Source: Ruminococcaceae bacterium FB2012
Lineage (GTDB): Bacteria > Bacillota > Clostridia > Oscillospirales > Ruminococcaceae
Assembly (NCBI GenBank): GCA_900104495.1
Contig: FMXS01000003.1
Location: forward strand, 372,001 to 436,000
Direction of reading: 5' to 3'
Length of the DNA: 64,000 bases
The notes beneath the pieces were generated by a model, which saw nothing but the letters and a program-made list of their open reading frames with translations, did no database searches and was not told the DNA's origin. A program made the translations under genes and the position numbers. Below are positions 42,113-51,431 of the stretch, piece by piece. The first letter of the stretch is position 1. Each line of letters starts with the position of its first letter.

Positions 42113-42181
42113 TTAAGGGTACCGAAAAACAGATTTGGCCGGTTTGCGCAAGCCGGACTTTATTACACAAGGAGGATATTT

Positions 42182-45100
42182 ATGAAGAAAAAACTGTTGG
42201 CGGGGTTCCTTGCGGCAGCCCTTGCTCTCAGCAGCACATCTGTCCTGCCCCGGGGATTTATGGGACTTGACAGCACTATTGAGGCAAGCGCCGAAATAAC
42301 CTCGGGAAACTACGAATATCAAGTCGTCGGTGACGGCAAAGCCGAACTGCTCAGATATATCGGCAATGAAGAAAATGTTGTTGTCCCGGCAACGATCGAC
42401 GGTTATCCCGTGAGAAGGCTGTTCTCATCCCTGTTTTGGGATAACGACACCGTCAAAAGCGTGACCGTCTCCGAAGGTATCGAGATGATCGACGGCAATG
42501 TGATCGACAACTGCAAAAATCTGACCTCGCTCACACTGCCCGCTTCGGTCAAATCTATCGGCCATTGTATCGAACAGGGGACCACCTCCCTCACGACTAT
42601 CAAGGTAAGTGCCTCAAGTGAATACTTCACCGCTTCAAACAATGTGCTTTACTCCAAGGATAAGACCATACTTTACCTTCTGCCCGCAGGGACGGAAAGC
42701 TTCACCGTTCCCTCGACGGTAAAGACGATCTGGTCCTATGCAATGTACGGACAAACACTCAAAAGCATCCAGCTGAATGAAGGTCTTGAAACGATCGGTG
42801 AATATGCTTTATCCGAATGCAGCAGTCTTACAAGCGTGAAGCTTCCTTCAACACTGAAAACTCTCAACAGCGGCGCATTTTGTGATTGCCAAAATTTAAA
42901 ATCGGTCTCCCTTCCCGACAGTCTCAAAACCATAGAAAGCTATTGCTTTTTTGAAGACGCGGAACTGACATCGGTCAAGCTCCCCGAAGGGCTCAGTTCA
43001 TTGGGCGAAAGAGCTTATGCGGGCTGCACCAAGATGACCGGCATAGATATGCCCGCTTCCGTCGGAACCATCGGCAGATATGCCGTAGGCTTCGCTGATA
43101 CATACGGCACTCCCAAGCAGATCCCGAATTTCAAATACCGCTGTTATTATGCCACCGAGGGTCAGAATTACGCCTCCTCCCACGATCTGCCCTATGAGCT
43201 CATCGACCCGGAGCGCATCGACGAAGATAAACGGAAATTTGAAAACGGCGAAGTGTTGAGCTTCAACAGGATCAAAAAGGATCATTTCTGGAGCTCCGCC
43301 CGCAAAGGCTTCTATTATGCAGGCGATCAGAACGATGACAGTCCTCTGATATTCCAGTCATTTGAAACAGGCACCACGGAAACTGTCCGCGACTTCAAGG
43401 TAAAATCCTGTAATATTGATCTTGCGGAATACGTTCGGAACAGTCTTTCCCTCAGCGCTGACACCTACATAAGATTCTATGACAGCGAAAATAAGCTGTT
43501 TTCGGCCTTCTGCCAAGGTAATAAGCTCTACCTCGGATACAGATATGAAGCTTATTACTACAGCGGCGGCAAGTATAATTCCTACTATATTTATGTTCTG
43601 TATAAATACGATACAGATTCAAACGAACTTCTGAACACCAGTTTTCTCGGCATAGAAAAGCTGAACTATATGGGCACGGACTATGATGCCCTCGGTGTTG
43701 ACGGCAAAGGAAGGATCTATGTCGCGCACAGCATTCATACGGATGACGATGACGATGAGACCGACGCGGAAGACGAGACCAAGCATTATATTGATATGTA
43801 CAGCCCGGCTATGAAAAAGCTTGCCACGGCTGAGGTCCCCACAAATGTCTATTCCTTCGGCGGCTTTGACGATAACAGCGGTATCTTTTCTTTGATCGTA
43901 TACTACAACTGGATCTACTGGGGTTATCCTCACGCAATGAGTGCCGTGATACTCGGAAAGGCCGGCAGCGATTCTCTTGAGATAAGCAACCGGCTGGTAT
44001 GCACGATCGGTCAGCTCGGCTATTCAAATATCGACAGCCCGGTAAGACTGATCGGTGACTATATCTGCATTGACTCTCCTCTCTCGATAACGGGAAATCT
44101 TTTCAATCCCTCCGAATCGGGTATGAACGTTTTCGATCTTTCGCAGCTTTACGTTTCCGACGAAAACTGCTTCAAAATGGATCTGAGAAGAAATTATTAT
44201 TCCGCACCGGGTTCAGATTATCTTAGCTATGAAGGTTCAAAATATGCAAGAGTCTGCGCCGTCCCCGGCGGTAAGAGCAATCACATTATCGCAGTAGAGG
44301 GCGAAAGCAAGATCGCGGAATACGACCCCGAAAAGGGTACGGAGTCAGCCGAGATCGGCTTCATTACGGTGGATCACCCGGTCTATGAGCTTTTCAGCGA
44401 CAGCGATCATCTGTATATCGTAATGAGAGATAAGGATAACGAAGGCATATTCTATCTCCAGAGGCTCAAGTGGTCGGATACTTCAAAGCTGACCATATCA
44501 AATACCGCCCTTACAGTTAAGGTGGGCGACAGAAAACAGCTGACCACTTCCACCGACGGAACATTCAAACAGAAGGTGACCTGGAGTTCCGACGACCCGA
44601 CGATCGCATCCGTAAGCGAAACGGGAGCCGTCACGGCTATGAAAGCAGGAAAAGCTGTTATTACTGCCGTTACCGATTCGGGAATGAAAGCGTCCTGCAT
44701 AATGACAATTACCGATTCGGCGCTTGCAGAGGTCCCCGGCGAGATCGCAAGATCGTCCGCGGGAGCAAAGTCTTCAAACAAGAATGACAATTATTACGGC
44801 GGTCTATGGAGCAGTACAGTCAATTCTTATCTCTTTGAAAACAAGGATAAGACACTTACGAGAGCCGAATTCATTGACGGTAAAGTCGTGACAGAGACCC
44901 GTTCCGCTGACGGCAAGACCGTCATCAGCACCAAGAGCATAACTGCCGAGCTCCCGATATTCGGAGGCATATTTGTCGGCAAGGACTTCAACTTCATCGT
45001 GTTCGGACAGAAAAACCCGAATTACGATGACAATGTCGAGGTCGTTCGGGCAGTCAAGTATTCCAAGAGCTGGGAGAAGCTCGGAACGGCCTCAATAAAA

Positions 45101-46117
45101 GGCGCCAACACCTACATCCCCTTCGACGCAGGCTCTCTGAGAATGACTGAATCCGACGGCAGACTGTACATCCATACCTGCCACAAGATGTATGCAGACG
45201 AAGACGGCCTGAATCACCAGGCAAATATGACCTTCTGCATCAATGAAAGCAGTCTGGAGATCGAGCAGCAGCAGTATGAGGTCTACAACTATACCACCGG
45301 TTATGTAAGTCACTCCTTCAATCAGTTTATCAAGGCCGACGGAAACAGGATCTACAGGCTTGATCACGGCGATTCTTCTCCAAGAGGCTTTTTCCTTGAT
45401 TTCTTCCTCAGCGGAAACGATCCGAGGGAAATAACCGGAAGGACCATAGCCTCCTTCGGTTCGTCGTCGGGACATTACAATTATACAGGTGCCAACCTCG
45501 GCGGATTTGAGATAACCACAAACAATGTTGTGGCAGTCTATTCGTCGATAGACCAGGAGAACTCCACTTCGTCGAAACAGTATAACATTTATCTTTCGAT
45601 CCTGGGCAAGGACCTTATAAATCCCGCCAAAACGGTCATGCTCACAGAATACAAGGAAGACTCAAATGTCACCGTCGGCGCTCCGCAGATCGTAAAGCTC
45701 AACGAGGAGACCCTTTTGGTAATGTGGCAGGAAACCAGGGGCAGCAGCTCGGTCACAAAGTTTGTGACGGTGAATGAATCGGGCATCAAGACTTCAAATA
45801 TCATCAGCCAGAAGACAGCTGTCTCCGACTGTCAGCCGATACTTTGCTCTGACGGACTCGTCCGCTGGTATGTCACCAACAATTCCGCACCCGTATTCTA
45901 CTCACTGAACCCCTTCTATCTGAACAACTTCGGCAGATACGAGATCGGCGACGTCAACAAAGACGGTGCAATAAATATGAAGGACCTGGCCGATCTTCAA
46001 AGATACGTTAACGGCTGGGACATCGACATCGACTTCAAGACCGCCGATATGAACAACAACGGAAAGATCAACATGAAGGACATTGCGGCTCTTCAAAGGC
46101 TAATCAACAGCTTATAA
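42182..46117 (+). CDS. Large dockerin protein with LRR and Ig-like domains
   Basis: The 1311-aa secreted protein has a signal peptide (LLAGFLAAALALSSTSVLPR) and BspA-type leucine-rich repeats from about residue 65 to 300 (for instance NCKNLTSLTLPASVKSIGHC and GLETIGEYALSECSSLTSVK). A long beta-rich central region follows, then a Big_2 bacterial Ig-like domain near 765-845 (VGDRKQLTTSTDGTFKQKVT), a second beta region and a C-terminal type I dockerin (GDVNKDGAINMKDLADLQRY, DMNNNGKINMKDIAALQRL). There is no catalytic domain I recognise. The start at 42182 has AAGGAGGATATTT. It is probably a cellulosome-like component or cell-surface adhesin. Confidence 0.92.
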   Translation: MKKKLLAGFLAAALALSSTSVLPRGFMGLDSTIEASAEITSGNYEYQVVGDGKAELLRYIGNEENVVVPATIDGYPVRRLFSSLFWDNDTVKSVTVSEGIEMIDGNVIDNCKNLTSLTLPASVKSIGHCIEQGTTSLTTIKVSASSEYFTASNNVLYSKDKTILYLLPAGTESFTVPSTVKTIWSYAMYGQTLKSIQLNEGLETIGEYALSECSSLTSVKLPSTLKTLNSGAFCDCQNLKSVSLPDSLKTIESYCFFEDAELTSVKLPEGLSSLGERAYAGCTKMTGIDMPASVGTIGRYAVGFADTYGTPKQIPNFKYRCYYATEGQNYASSHDLPYELIDPERIDEDKRKFENGEVLSFNRIKKDHFWSSARKGFYYAGDQNDDSPLIFQSFETGTTETVRDFKVKSCNIDLAEYVRNSLSLSADTYIRFYDSENKLFSAFCQGNKLYLGYRYEAYYYSGGKYNSYYIYVLYKYDTDSNELLNTSFLGIEKLNYMGTDYDALGVDGKGRIYVAHSIHTDDDDDETDAEDETKHYIDMYSPAMKKLATAEVPTNVYSFGGFDDNSGIFSLIVYYNWIYWGYPHAMSAVILGKAGSDSLEISNRLVCTIGQLGYSNIDSPVRLIGDYICIDSPLSITGNLFNPSESGMNVFDLSQLYVSDENCFKMDLRRNYYSAPGSDYLSYEGSKYARVCAVPGGKSNHIIAVEGESKIAEYDPEKGTESAEIGFITVDHPVYELFSDSDHLYIVMRDKDNEGIFYLQRLKWSDTSKLTISNTALTVKVGDRKQLTTSTDGTFKQKVTWSSDDPTIASVSETGAVTAMKAGKAVITAVTDSGMKASCIMTITDSALAEVPGEIARSSAGAKSSNKNDNYYGGLWSSTVNSYLFENKDKTLTRAEFIDGKVVTETRSADGKTVISTKSITAELPIFGGIFVGKDFNFIVFGQKNPNYDDNVEVVRAVKYSKSWEKLGTASIKGANTYIPFDAGSLRMTESDGRLYIHTCHKMYADEDGLNHQANMTFCINESSLEIEQQQYEVYNYTTGYVSHSFNQFIKADGNRIYRLDHGDSSPRGFFLDFFLSGNDPREITGRTIASFGSSSGHYNYTGANLGGFEITTNNVVAVYSSIDQENSTSSKQYNIYLSILGKDLINPAKTVMLTEYKEDSNVTVGAPQIVKLNEETLLVMWQETRGSSSVTKFVTVNESGIKTSNIISQKTAVSDCQPILCSDGLVRWYVTNNSAPVFYSLNPFYLNNFGRYEIGDVNKDGAINMKDLADLQRYVNGWDIDIDFKTADMNNNGKINMKDIAALQRLINSL

Positions 46118-46123
46118 ACGGCA

Positions 46124-46156
46124 AAAGCTCTCTCCTGCCCGGAGAGAGCTTTTTTG
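46124..46156 (+). terminator. Terminator of the large dockerin gene
   Basis: AAAGCTCTCTCC pairs with GGAGAGAGCTTT over a 5-nt loop, followed by a T run. Confidence 0.9.
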
Positions 46157-46198
46157 TTAAGAACTTTCAGCTTCGATCCTGCGCGGACCGGGGAGCAT

Positions 46199-47002
46199 TT
46201 ACTCCCCGAGGACCGTCCTTCTGATAAATTTCCTTATCATTTCGGAAGTCGATTTGTCCAGCTCAAGAGCTATGTTTATCCCGTCGTTGAAATTCATCCG
46301 CAGAGAGTATTTGCTGTCGCGCTTTCCCGCCTTATGCTCCGAAAAGTCAAGCCCGCTCAGATATTCCCGGACAGGCGCCCACTGCTCCAAAAAAAGACGG
46401 CTTATATCCGACTCGTCCCCGTGGACGAAGAAATAATACTCCCCGCCGTTCCCTACGGGGGTTATCTGATAGGAATACTTCGGAGTCTGAAAATAGAAGC
46501 CCGTCATCACGGTCTCGCCTATCCTGCGGAGGTCTCTCCCCACCGGGCGCGCCATTTCGCGGAGTATCTGAATGACCGACCACCACCTGTTCCCCGAGGG
46601 AGAATAATACTGCACCTCGCCCTCCGTGTCCCAGGTGAGATAAAGCCTCGAGTAGTCGCCCCCGTCAAGGACGAACACGTCCTCGGGGAGCTTCACGCTG
46701 CTTTTAAGCGTATCCACGGGCTTTAGCTGTTCCTTGAGGTATTCGATCTCCTCGGTGAGGGCATCCCAAAGCTCTTTGTTCATCGGGATATGCTCTTTGA
46801 CCGTCATTTCTCTCCTGCCGTCGGAGGGAGCCTCGGCCTCTTCCTCGAGGGGGTCAAAGCAGTAATCGCTCCAGTAAGCCGCCCGTATCACTTCATCGGC
46901 ATCGGCTTCGACTTCAAATTCGGAATGATGCTCCATAGAGCCGCCGCTGGATTCATAGCGTACTCTTTTCAGCAGGCGGTCATCTGTTATTTTCGTTTTC
47001 AT
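46199..47002 (-). CDS. Conserved hypothetical cytosolic protein
   Basis: The protein of about 267 aa has no signal peptide or membrane helix and no family that I recognise. It is acidic in the N-terminal half (FEVEADADEVIRAAYWSDYC) and has an aromatic-rich middle (NRWWSVIQILREMARPVGRD, then YYFFVHGDESDISRLFLEQW). The start at 47002 (MKTKITDD) was taken because GGGGTGG precedes it; the frame opens three codons earlier with GTG. It is a lone gene with no evident partners. Confidence 0.75.
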   Translation of the reverse strand: MKTKITDDRLLKRVRYESSGGSMEHHSEFEVEADADEVIRAAYWSDYCFDPLEEEAEAPSDGRREMTVKEHIPMNKELWDALTEEIEYLKEQLKPVDTLKSSVKLPEDVFVLDGGDYSRLYLTWDTEGEVQYYSPSGNRWWSVIQILREMARPVGRDLRRIGETVMTGFYFQTPKYSYQITPVGNGGEYYFFVHGDESDISRLFLEQWAPVREYLSGLDFSEHKAGKRDSKYSLRMNFNDGINIALELDKSTSEMIRKFIRRTVLGE

Positions 47003-47125
47003 AATATCCACCCCGTATTTTTACAATAACGTACAGCAAAGCCCTCCGCAGGACGCTGTTCCCGCGGAGGGCCGTGTTTCACTTAGGTTCCCGGCCTTTA
47101 CGCCGCCGTTAGGCTTTTCCCGGCA

Positions 47126-47854
47126 TCAATACCAGTTGCCTGACGTTCCGTCATCCTTGATCTGACCGTTCTTCAGGCTGTAATCTTTGACTACATCCGG
47201 AGCTTCTCTTCCGACATCGGTATAGATCGTACCCCACGATGCCGAACCGACAAAGTGTGAATTCGTATCCATATTTCCGATGAACTCTCCGTTAACGTAG
47301 GTCACCAGGATCCCCTTACGGTAGATCTGCATCATACGGACGCTGCCGCTTCTGTTGTAAACAAGCACCAGTGCAAAATTGGTATTGTTATCCTTCAGAT
47401 ACTTTGCGCAATTCATGGAAGCGTTATTATATTTCAAAGGATTGACCTGCGCACCGGTATCCCACTGTTCGGAAAACTCGCCCTCAAGAGCACCGGCAAT
47501 GACCTTATCGACCTTCGCGGATTTGTTCGACTGGTTTATTTTTTTCCTGTAATTATACCAGCTGAAGCTTGTGAAAGCACCTACGCTCTCGATCTGTTTT
47601 TTGTTTTTGTCGAGATAGAGTATCTTGTTAAATGCGTTTGTAAGATCGCCGTCTGCCTGTGTAAGACGGTCTATGAGCGAAGATTCAACCGCCGATTTGA
47701 TGACCTTCGCATCTCCGATCGCTGCTGTCAACCTTGCCTTCTTAACGAAGTGCATTATACTCGGTACAAGTAAAGTTGCCAGAATGCCAATAATGGCAAT
47801 AACAATGATCATCTCTACCAGAGTAAAACCTTTTTCCTTTCGTTTACTTTCCAT
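47126..47854 (-). CDS. Type IV prepilin-like protein, orphan
   Basis: The 242-aa protein has a type III signal: KRKEKGFTLVEMIIVIAIIG, with cleavage after the glycine, Phe+1 and Glu+5, followed by a hydrophobic helix (ILATLLVPSIMHFV). The exported part has beta-rich ends. AAAGGGTG precedes the ATG at 47854; the frame goes further upstream but without support. No assembly ATPase, platform protein or prepilin peptidase lies in the window, so the system would need to be elsewhere. It may be a major or minor pilin, or a pseudopilin. Confidence 0.88.
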   Translation of the reverse strand: MESKRKEKGFTLVEMIIVIAIIGILATLLVPSIMHFVKKARLTAAIGDAKVIKSAVESSLIDRLTQADGDLTNAFNKILYLDKNKKQIESVGAFTSFSWYNYRKKINQSNKSAKVDKVIAGALEGEFSEQWDTGAQVNPLKYNNASMNCAKYLKDNNTNFALVLVYNRSGSVRMMQIYRKGILVTYVNGEFIGNMDTNSHFVGSASWGTIYTDVGREAPDVVKDYSLKNGQIKDDGTSGNWY

Positions 47855-47930
47855 ATTGACACACCCTTTCATAATAAACTTAAAAAAAATCCCTTGTTTT
47901 CTTTCTTTCCCTTTTCGTATATCCTTTAAT

Positions 47931-47959
47931 ATTATATCACATTTCCTTAAAAAAGTCAA
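47931..47959 (-). promoter_or_regulatory. Promoter of the prepilin gene
   Basis: TTGACT (47954-47959, minus strand) and TATAAT (47931-47936) with a 17-nt spacer, giving a leader of about 70 nt. The region from 47960 to 48260 shows no gene. Confidence 0.8.
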
Positions 47960-48261
47960 TACAGGGCGTTATGTTCAAATTTCATAAACTTATATATTCA
48001 AATTTGTCAATATGAATATCGTCCCGGACGCAGAGAACGTTTTCGTAAATTTTCTTTTAAAAAATACCGCTGTACTGCGATTTTTCAGGCGTCAGGAACG
48101 GTTTTTCCGTTTCCGGCGAAAAAGTCAGAAACTGTTTCGCATCGAAATATCAGTTAAATTTTCTAATATTTTATCCCGATGCTCCTAAGCAAGCGCTCCC
48201 TCTCCGACCTGCTCCGCCGATGTCCGGCGCCCCGGAGGGGGCAGAAAACAGGTCCTGCACA

Positions 48262-48290
48262 TTGACAACCGGCCTTCCGAGGGGTATAAT
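48262..48290 (+). promoter_or_regulatory. Promoter of the anchored hypothetical gene at 48327
   Basis: Consensus TTGACA (48262-48267) and TATAAT (48285-48290) with a 17-nt spacer, 37 nt before the ATG. Confidence 0.85.
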
Positions 48291-48326
48291 AATATCACAA
48301 ACTGTAAACGGAACGGGAGAAAGACC

Positions 48327-49016
48327 ATGGAGGAAACTTTTCAGGGACAGACCTTCAAAGTGAAAAAGACCATGCCGCTGAGGCGCAAGCTCCTGCTGGC
48401 GGTGTTTATACTGCTGTGCATACTGCTCCTGCTGTTTATCGCCCGGGAGATCTACGACATCGGGTACCGCCGGGGCATTGCCGGCATCCGCGACCCCATA
48501 CAGACCCCCGCAGAGGGCAGGACGCATATCTCCTCCTTCTTCTTCAATGTCAACGTGACCTACGAATACGCCTACGACATCGAAGGTCTGGTGGTCCACA
48601 CAAGACGGTATTTCGGCTTCAGGCAAATGTCCGACGCTATCTCTCCTATGGATGTGGGCCTCGCCTGGGGACGGGTCGCGGAATACAACGACAGGATAGA
48701 TTTCAACTGGGACCACGGCGACAGGTGCCTTATCTTCGAGCCGGAAAACGCCCTCGCCCTGGCAAAGGTTGGGGACTTGAATTACTGTATCTCGCATATG
48801 TCCAACAATCATCTTATCCCCGCGGACTTCGGCGTCAGCCACAAGATCAAGATGATACGGCGCGGAGACCACATCCGGCTGAAAGGCTATCTCGTCAGCG
48901 TCTACGGCACCCGCTGGGGCAGAGAGACCGCCTGGGATTCCAGCACATCCCGAAACGACCAGGGGCTCACCGCCTGCGAGGTCATCTATGTAACGGATGT
49001 GGAGTTTCTCGACTGA
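48327..49016 (+). CDS. Single-pass membrane protein of unknown function
   Basis: The 229-aa protein has a basic cytoplasmic start (FKVKKTMPLRRK), one membrane helix (about 22-39, LLLAVFILLCILLLLFIA) and an external domain of about 185 residues. The latter (VGLAWGRVAEYNDRIDFNWD, then IKMIRRGDHIRLKGYLVSVY) looks like a small beta-barrel domain; RLKGYLV is reminiscent of OB-fold-like proteins. It stands alone with its own promoter and terminator. Not recognised. Confidence 0.78.
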   Translation: MEETFQGQTFKVKKTMPLRRKLLLAVFILLCILLLLFIAREIYDIGYRRGIAGIRDPIQTPAEGRTHISSFFFNVNVTYEYAYDIEGLVVHTRRYFGFRQMSDAISPMDVGLAWGRVAEYNDRIDFNWDHGDRCLIFEPENALALAKVGDLNYCISHMSNNHLIPADFGVSHKIKMIRRGDHIRLKGYLVSVYGTRWGRETAWDSSTSRNDQGLTACEVIYVTDVEFLD

Positions 49017-49028
49017 AAAAGAGCAGAC

Positions 49029-49077
49029 AAAAAAGGTATTCTCTTCCCGCTTGTCGGAGAAGGAGAATACCTTTTCT
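49029..49077. terminator. Bidirectional terminator between 48327 gene and glgX
   Basis: AAAAGGTATTCTC pairs with GAGAATACCTTTT, with a loop of about 19 nt, between convergent genes. Confidence 0.8.
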
Positions 49078-49084
49078 TGTTTGC

Positions 49085-51175
49085 TTACGCTGAGGGCGTT
49101 TTCAGCGAGAAGACTGCCACGCTTCTTGGGGCGAGCTCCGCTCTGTCGCCGATGTACTTGATAAGTCCGTTCGCGTCCTCGCCCTTGCGGTAGGGGACGC
49201 CGGTGTAGAAGTCGCAGTTCCAGCTGTACCCCTTCGGCAGTTCGGGGAGCTGGGGGTGACAGACCTCCCAATAGGAATTGACGGCTATGAACACCGCGTC
49301 GTCACGGCCCTTATTGTCCTTTCCCGCGAACATCACGCCTATAAGGTGGTCGTCGTCCCGGAAGGAGTCGTTCCAGGCATAGGTGTTGTGGATGCTTATA
49401 TCCGGGAAGCCCAGAGAACAGGCCTCTGTACTGCGCCGGATGACATCGTGCTTCATTCTGAAGGATATCAGCGCCGACACAAAATCGTGGACCTCCTTGA
49501 ACTTTTTCAGCCTGCTCCAGTCCAGCCAGGAAACATCGTTGTCCTGACAGTAGGCGTTGTTGTTGCCGAACTGGGTGTTGCAGAACTCGTCCCCGGCGTA
49601 GAACATCACGGCGCTGCGGCTGCACATCAGCACGGCGAAGGCGTTCTTCACCAGTTTCAGCCGAAGAGCGTTTATCTCCGGGTCGTCGGTCTCGCCTTCG
49701 GCTCCGCAGTTCCAGCTGGTATTGCTGTTGTCGCCGTCGGTATTGTTCCAGCCGTTGGCTTCGTTGTGCTTGCGGCTGTAGGAGTAGAGGTCGTACATAG
49801 TAAAGCCGTCGTGGCAGGTGAGGAAGTTCACCGAAGCATCCCGGCCTCTCAAGTCGGGAGGATAAAGGTCGGCGGAGCCTGTTATGCGCTGGACGGCGTT
49901 CCAGGCCATGCCCCAGTCACCTTTTAAGAAGCACCGCAGGTCGTCACGGTATCTGCCGTTCCATTCGGCCCAGCGGTTCCAGGAGGGGAATTTCCCCACC
50001 TGATAGAGCCCGCCTGCGTCCCAGGCCTCGGCGATGAGCTTTACTCCGCTGAGAATGGGGTCGTAGGCTATCATTTTCAGCAGAGGAGGGTTCTCTATGG
50101 GAGTGCCGTCCTCACTGCGCCCGAGTATGGAGGCCAGGTCGAAGCGGAAGCCGTCCACGCGGTACTCGATGACCCAGTATCTCAGACACTCGATGATGAA
50201 CTGCTGGACAATGGGGTGGTTGCAGTTCATGGTGTTCCCGCATCCGCTGAAATTGACGTATTTCCCTTCGGGAGTGAGGATGTAGTAAACGCTGTTGTCA
50301 ATGCCCTTGAAGGAAAAGACGGTGCCGTCCTCGTTGCCCTCGGAGGTGTGGTTGAACACCACGTCAAGAAAGACCAGGATGCCGTTCTCGTTGCAGGTGC
50401 GGATAAGCTCCTTCAGCTCGTCCCCTTCGTGGTTGTACTCCACGCCGGAGGTATAGCTGGTGTTCGGGGCGAAGAAGCAGGTGGTGTTGTAGCCCCAGTA
50501 GTTCATCAGCAGGTTCCCCTCGTGATGACGCTCCTCGTAAAGCTCGTCGAACTCAAAGACGGGCATAAGCTCGATAGCATTGATACCCAGCTTTTTCAGA
50601 TAAGGTATCTTCTCCACCACGCCCTTGAAGGTGCCGGGGTCCTTTACTCCCGAGGTGAGGCTTTTGGTAAAGCCCCGGACGTGGAGCTCGTATATCACCA
50701 GGTCGCTGAAAGGAATGTCCTTCTTGGCAAAGTGGCCCCAGTCGAATTTGTCGGTGGTGACTCTGCCGTGGTAGCAATCGGAGACCTTCGACTTCCTGCC
50801 CCAGACGCTCTGCCCGGTGACGGCTCTTGCATAGGGGTCCAGGATGTTGGTGTTCTCGTTGAACAGCAGGCCCTTCTCGGGAGCGTACTCCCCCTTGAAG
50901 CGGTAGCAGTATTCTATCTCATAGATGTCAAGGCCGTAGATCATGATAGACCAGGTGTCCCCGATGCGGTAGCTGTCGGGAATGGGGATGACCGCAAAGG
51001 GCTCCGTCTCGCCCCGCTTAAACAGCACCACCGAACAGCCGGTAGCATTGGAGGAATGGATAGTAAAGTTGACGGCTTTGAGCATCGCCGACGCCCCGTT
51101 GAGGGTGTATATCCCCGGACGGCAGTCGTAGCCGGCGATCTTATCCGTAGCGTGATAAGTAGCAGAGTTCTTCAC
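49085..51175 (-). CDS. glgX: Glycogen debranching enzyme / isoamylase-type (GH13)
   Basis: The 696-aa enzyme has an N-terminal CBM48-like region (AVNFTIHSSNATGCSVVLFK), then the GH13 barrel with VIYELHVRGFTKSLTSGVKD, the conserved FLDVVFNHTSEGN, the nucleophile aspartate in VDGFRFDLASILGR, the acid in LIAEAWDAGGLYQVG and the transition-state pair in FLTCHDGFTMYDLYSY. It cuts alpha-1,6 branches in glycogen or starch fragments. No signal peptide is present, so it acts inside the cell. The start codon is GTG at 51173-51175 with AAAAAGGAAGTGAA upstream. Confidence 0.93.
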   Translation of the reverse strand: MKNSATYHATDKIAGYDCRPGIYTLNGASAMLKAVNFTIHSSNATGCSVVLFKRGETEPFAVIPIPDSYRIGDTWSIMIYGLDIYEIEYCYRFKGEYAPEKGLLFNENTNILDPYARAVTGQSVWGRKSKVSDCYHGRVTTDKFDWGHFAKKDIPFSDLVIYELHVRGFTKSLTSGVKDPGTFKGVVEKIPYLKKLGINAIELMPVFEFDELYEERHHEGNLLMNYWGYNTTCFFAPNTSYTSGVEYNHEGDELKELIRTCNENGILVFLDVVFNHTSEGNEDGTVFSFKGIDNSVYYILTPEGKYVNFSGCGNTMNCNHPIVQQFIIECLRYWVIEYRVDGFRFDLASILGRSEDGTPIENPPLLKMIAYDPILSGVKLIAEAWDAGGLYQVGKFPSWNRWAEWNGRYRDDLRCFLKGDWGMAWNAVQRITGSADLYPPDLRGRDASVNFLTCHDGFTMYDLYSYSRKHNEANGWNNTDGDNSNTSWNCGAEGETDDPEINALRLKLVKNAFAVLMCSRSAVMFYAGDEFCNTQFGNNNAYCQDNDVSWLDWSRLKKFKEVHDFVSALISFRMKHDVIRRSTEACSLGFPDISIHNTYAWNDSFRDDDHLIGVMFAGKDNKGRDDAVFIAVNSYWEVCHPQLPELPKGYSWNCDFYTGVPYRKGEDANGLIKYIGDRAELAPRSVAVFSLKTPSA

Positions 51176-51227
51176 GGTCTTTTCACTTCCTTTTTATGTC
51201 GGACCGAAGGGACGGTCATATATCTAT

Positions 51228-51256
51228 ATTATACACTAAAAAAGGATAAATAACAA
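51228..51256 (-). promoter_or_regulatory. Promoter of glgX
   Basis: TTGTTA (51251-51256, minus strand) and TATAAT (51228-51233) with a 17-nt spacer. The short leader contains a GACCGTC/GGTC hairpin. Confidence 0.7.
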
Positions 51257-51362
51257 TTGAGCAAATGATATGAAAAATCGGTCCCGGTTTTGTTCAGTCG
51301 GTCACATCCTTCATTATTCATTATTTTTCCGTCCTCCCGATGTTAATAATCCTTTATTTTAC

Positions 51363-51392
51363 TTGACAACCGCCCCCTCTTTGTATTATAAT
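51363..51392 (+). promoter_or_regulatory. Promoter of the MATE-HATPase gene
   Basis: TTGACA (51363-51368) and TATAAT (51387-51392) with an 18-nt spacer. The predicted start near 51399 fits the ATG at 51432 and not the upstream in-frame codons. Confidence 0.8.
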
Positions 51393-51431
51393 AATATGGT
51401 TGGTATATTTAAGATCGGGAGTTTTTGTTTA

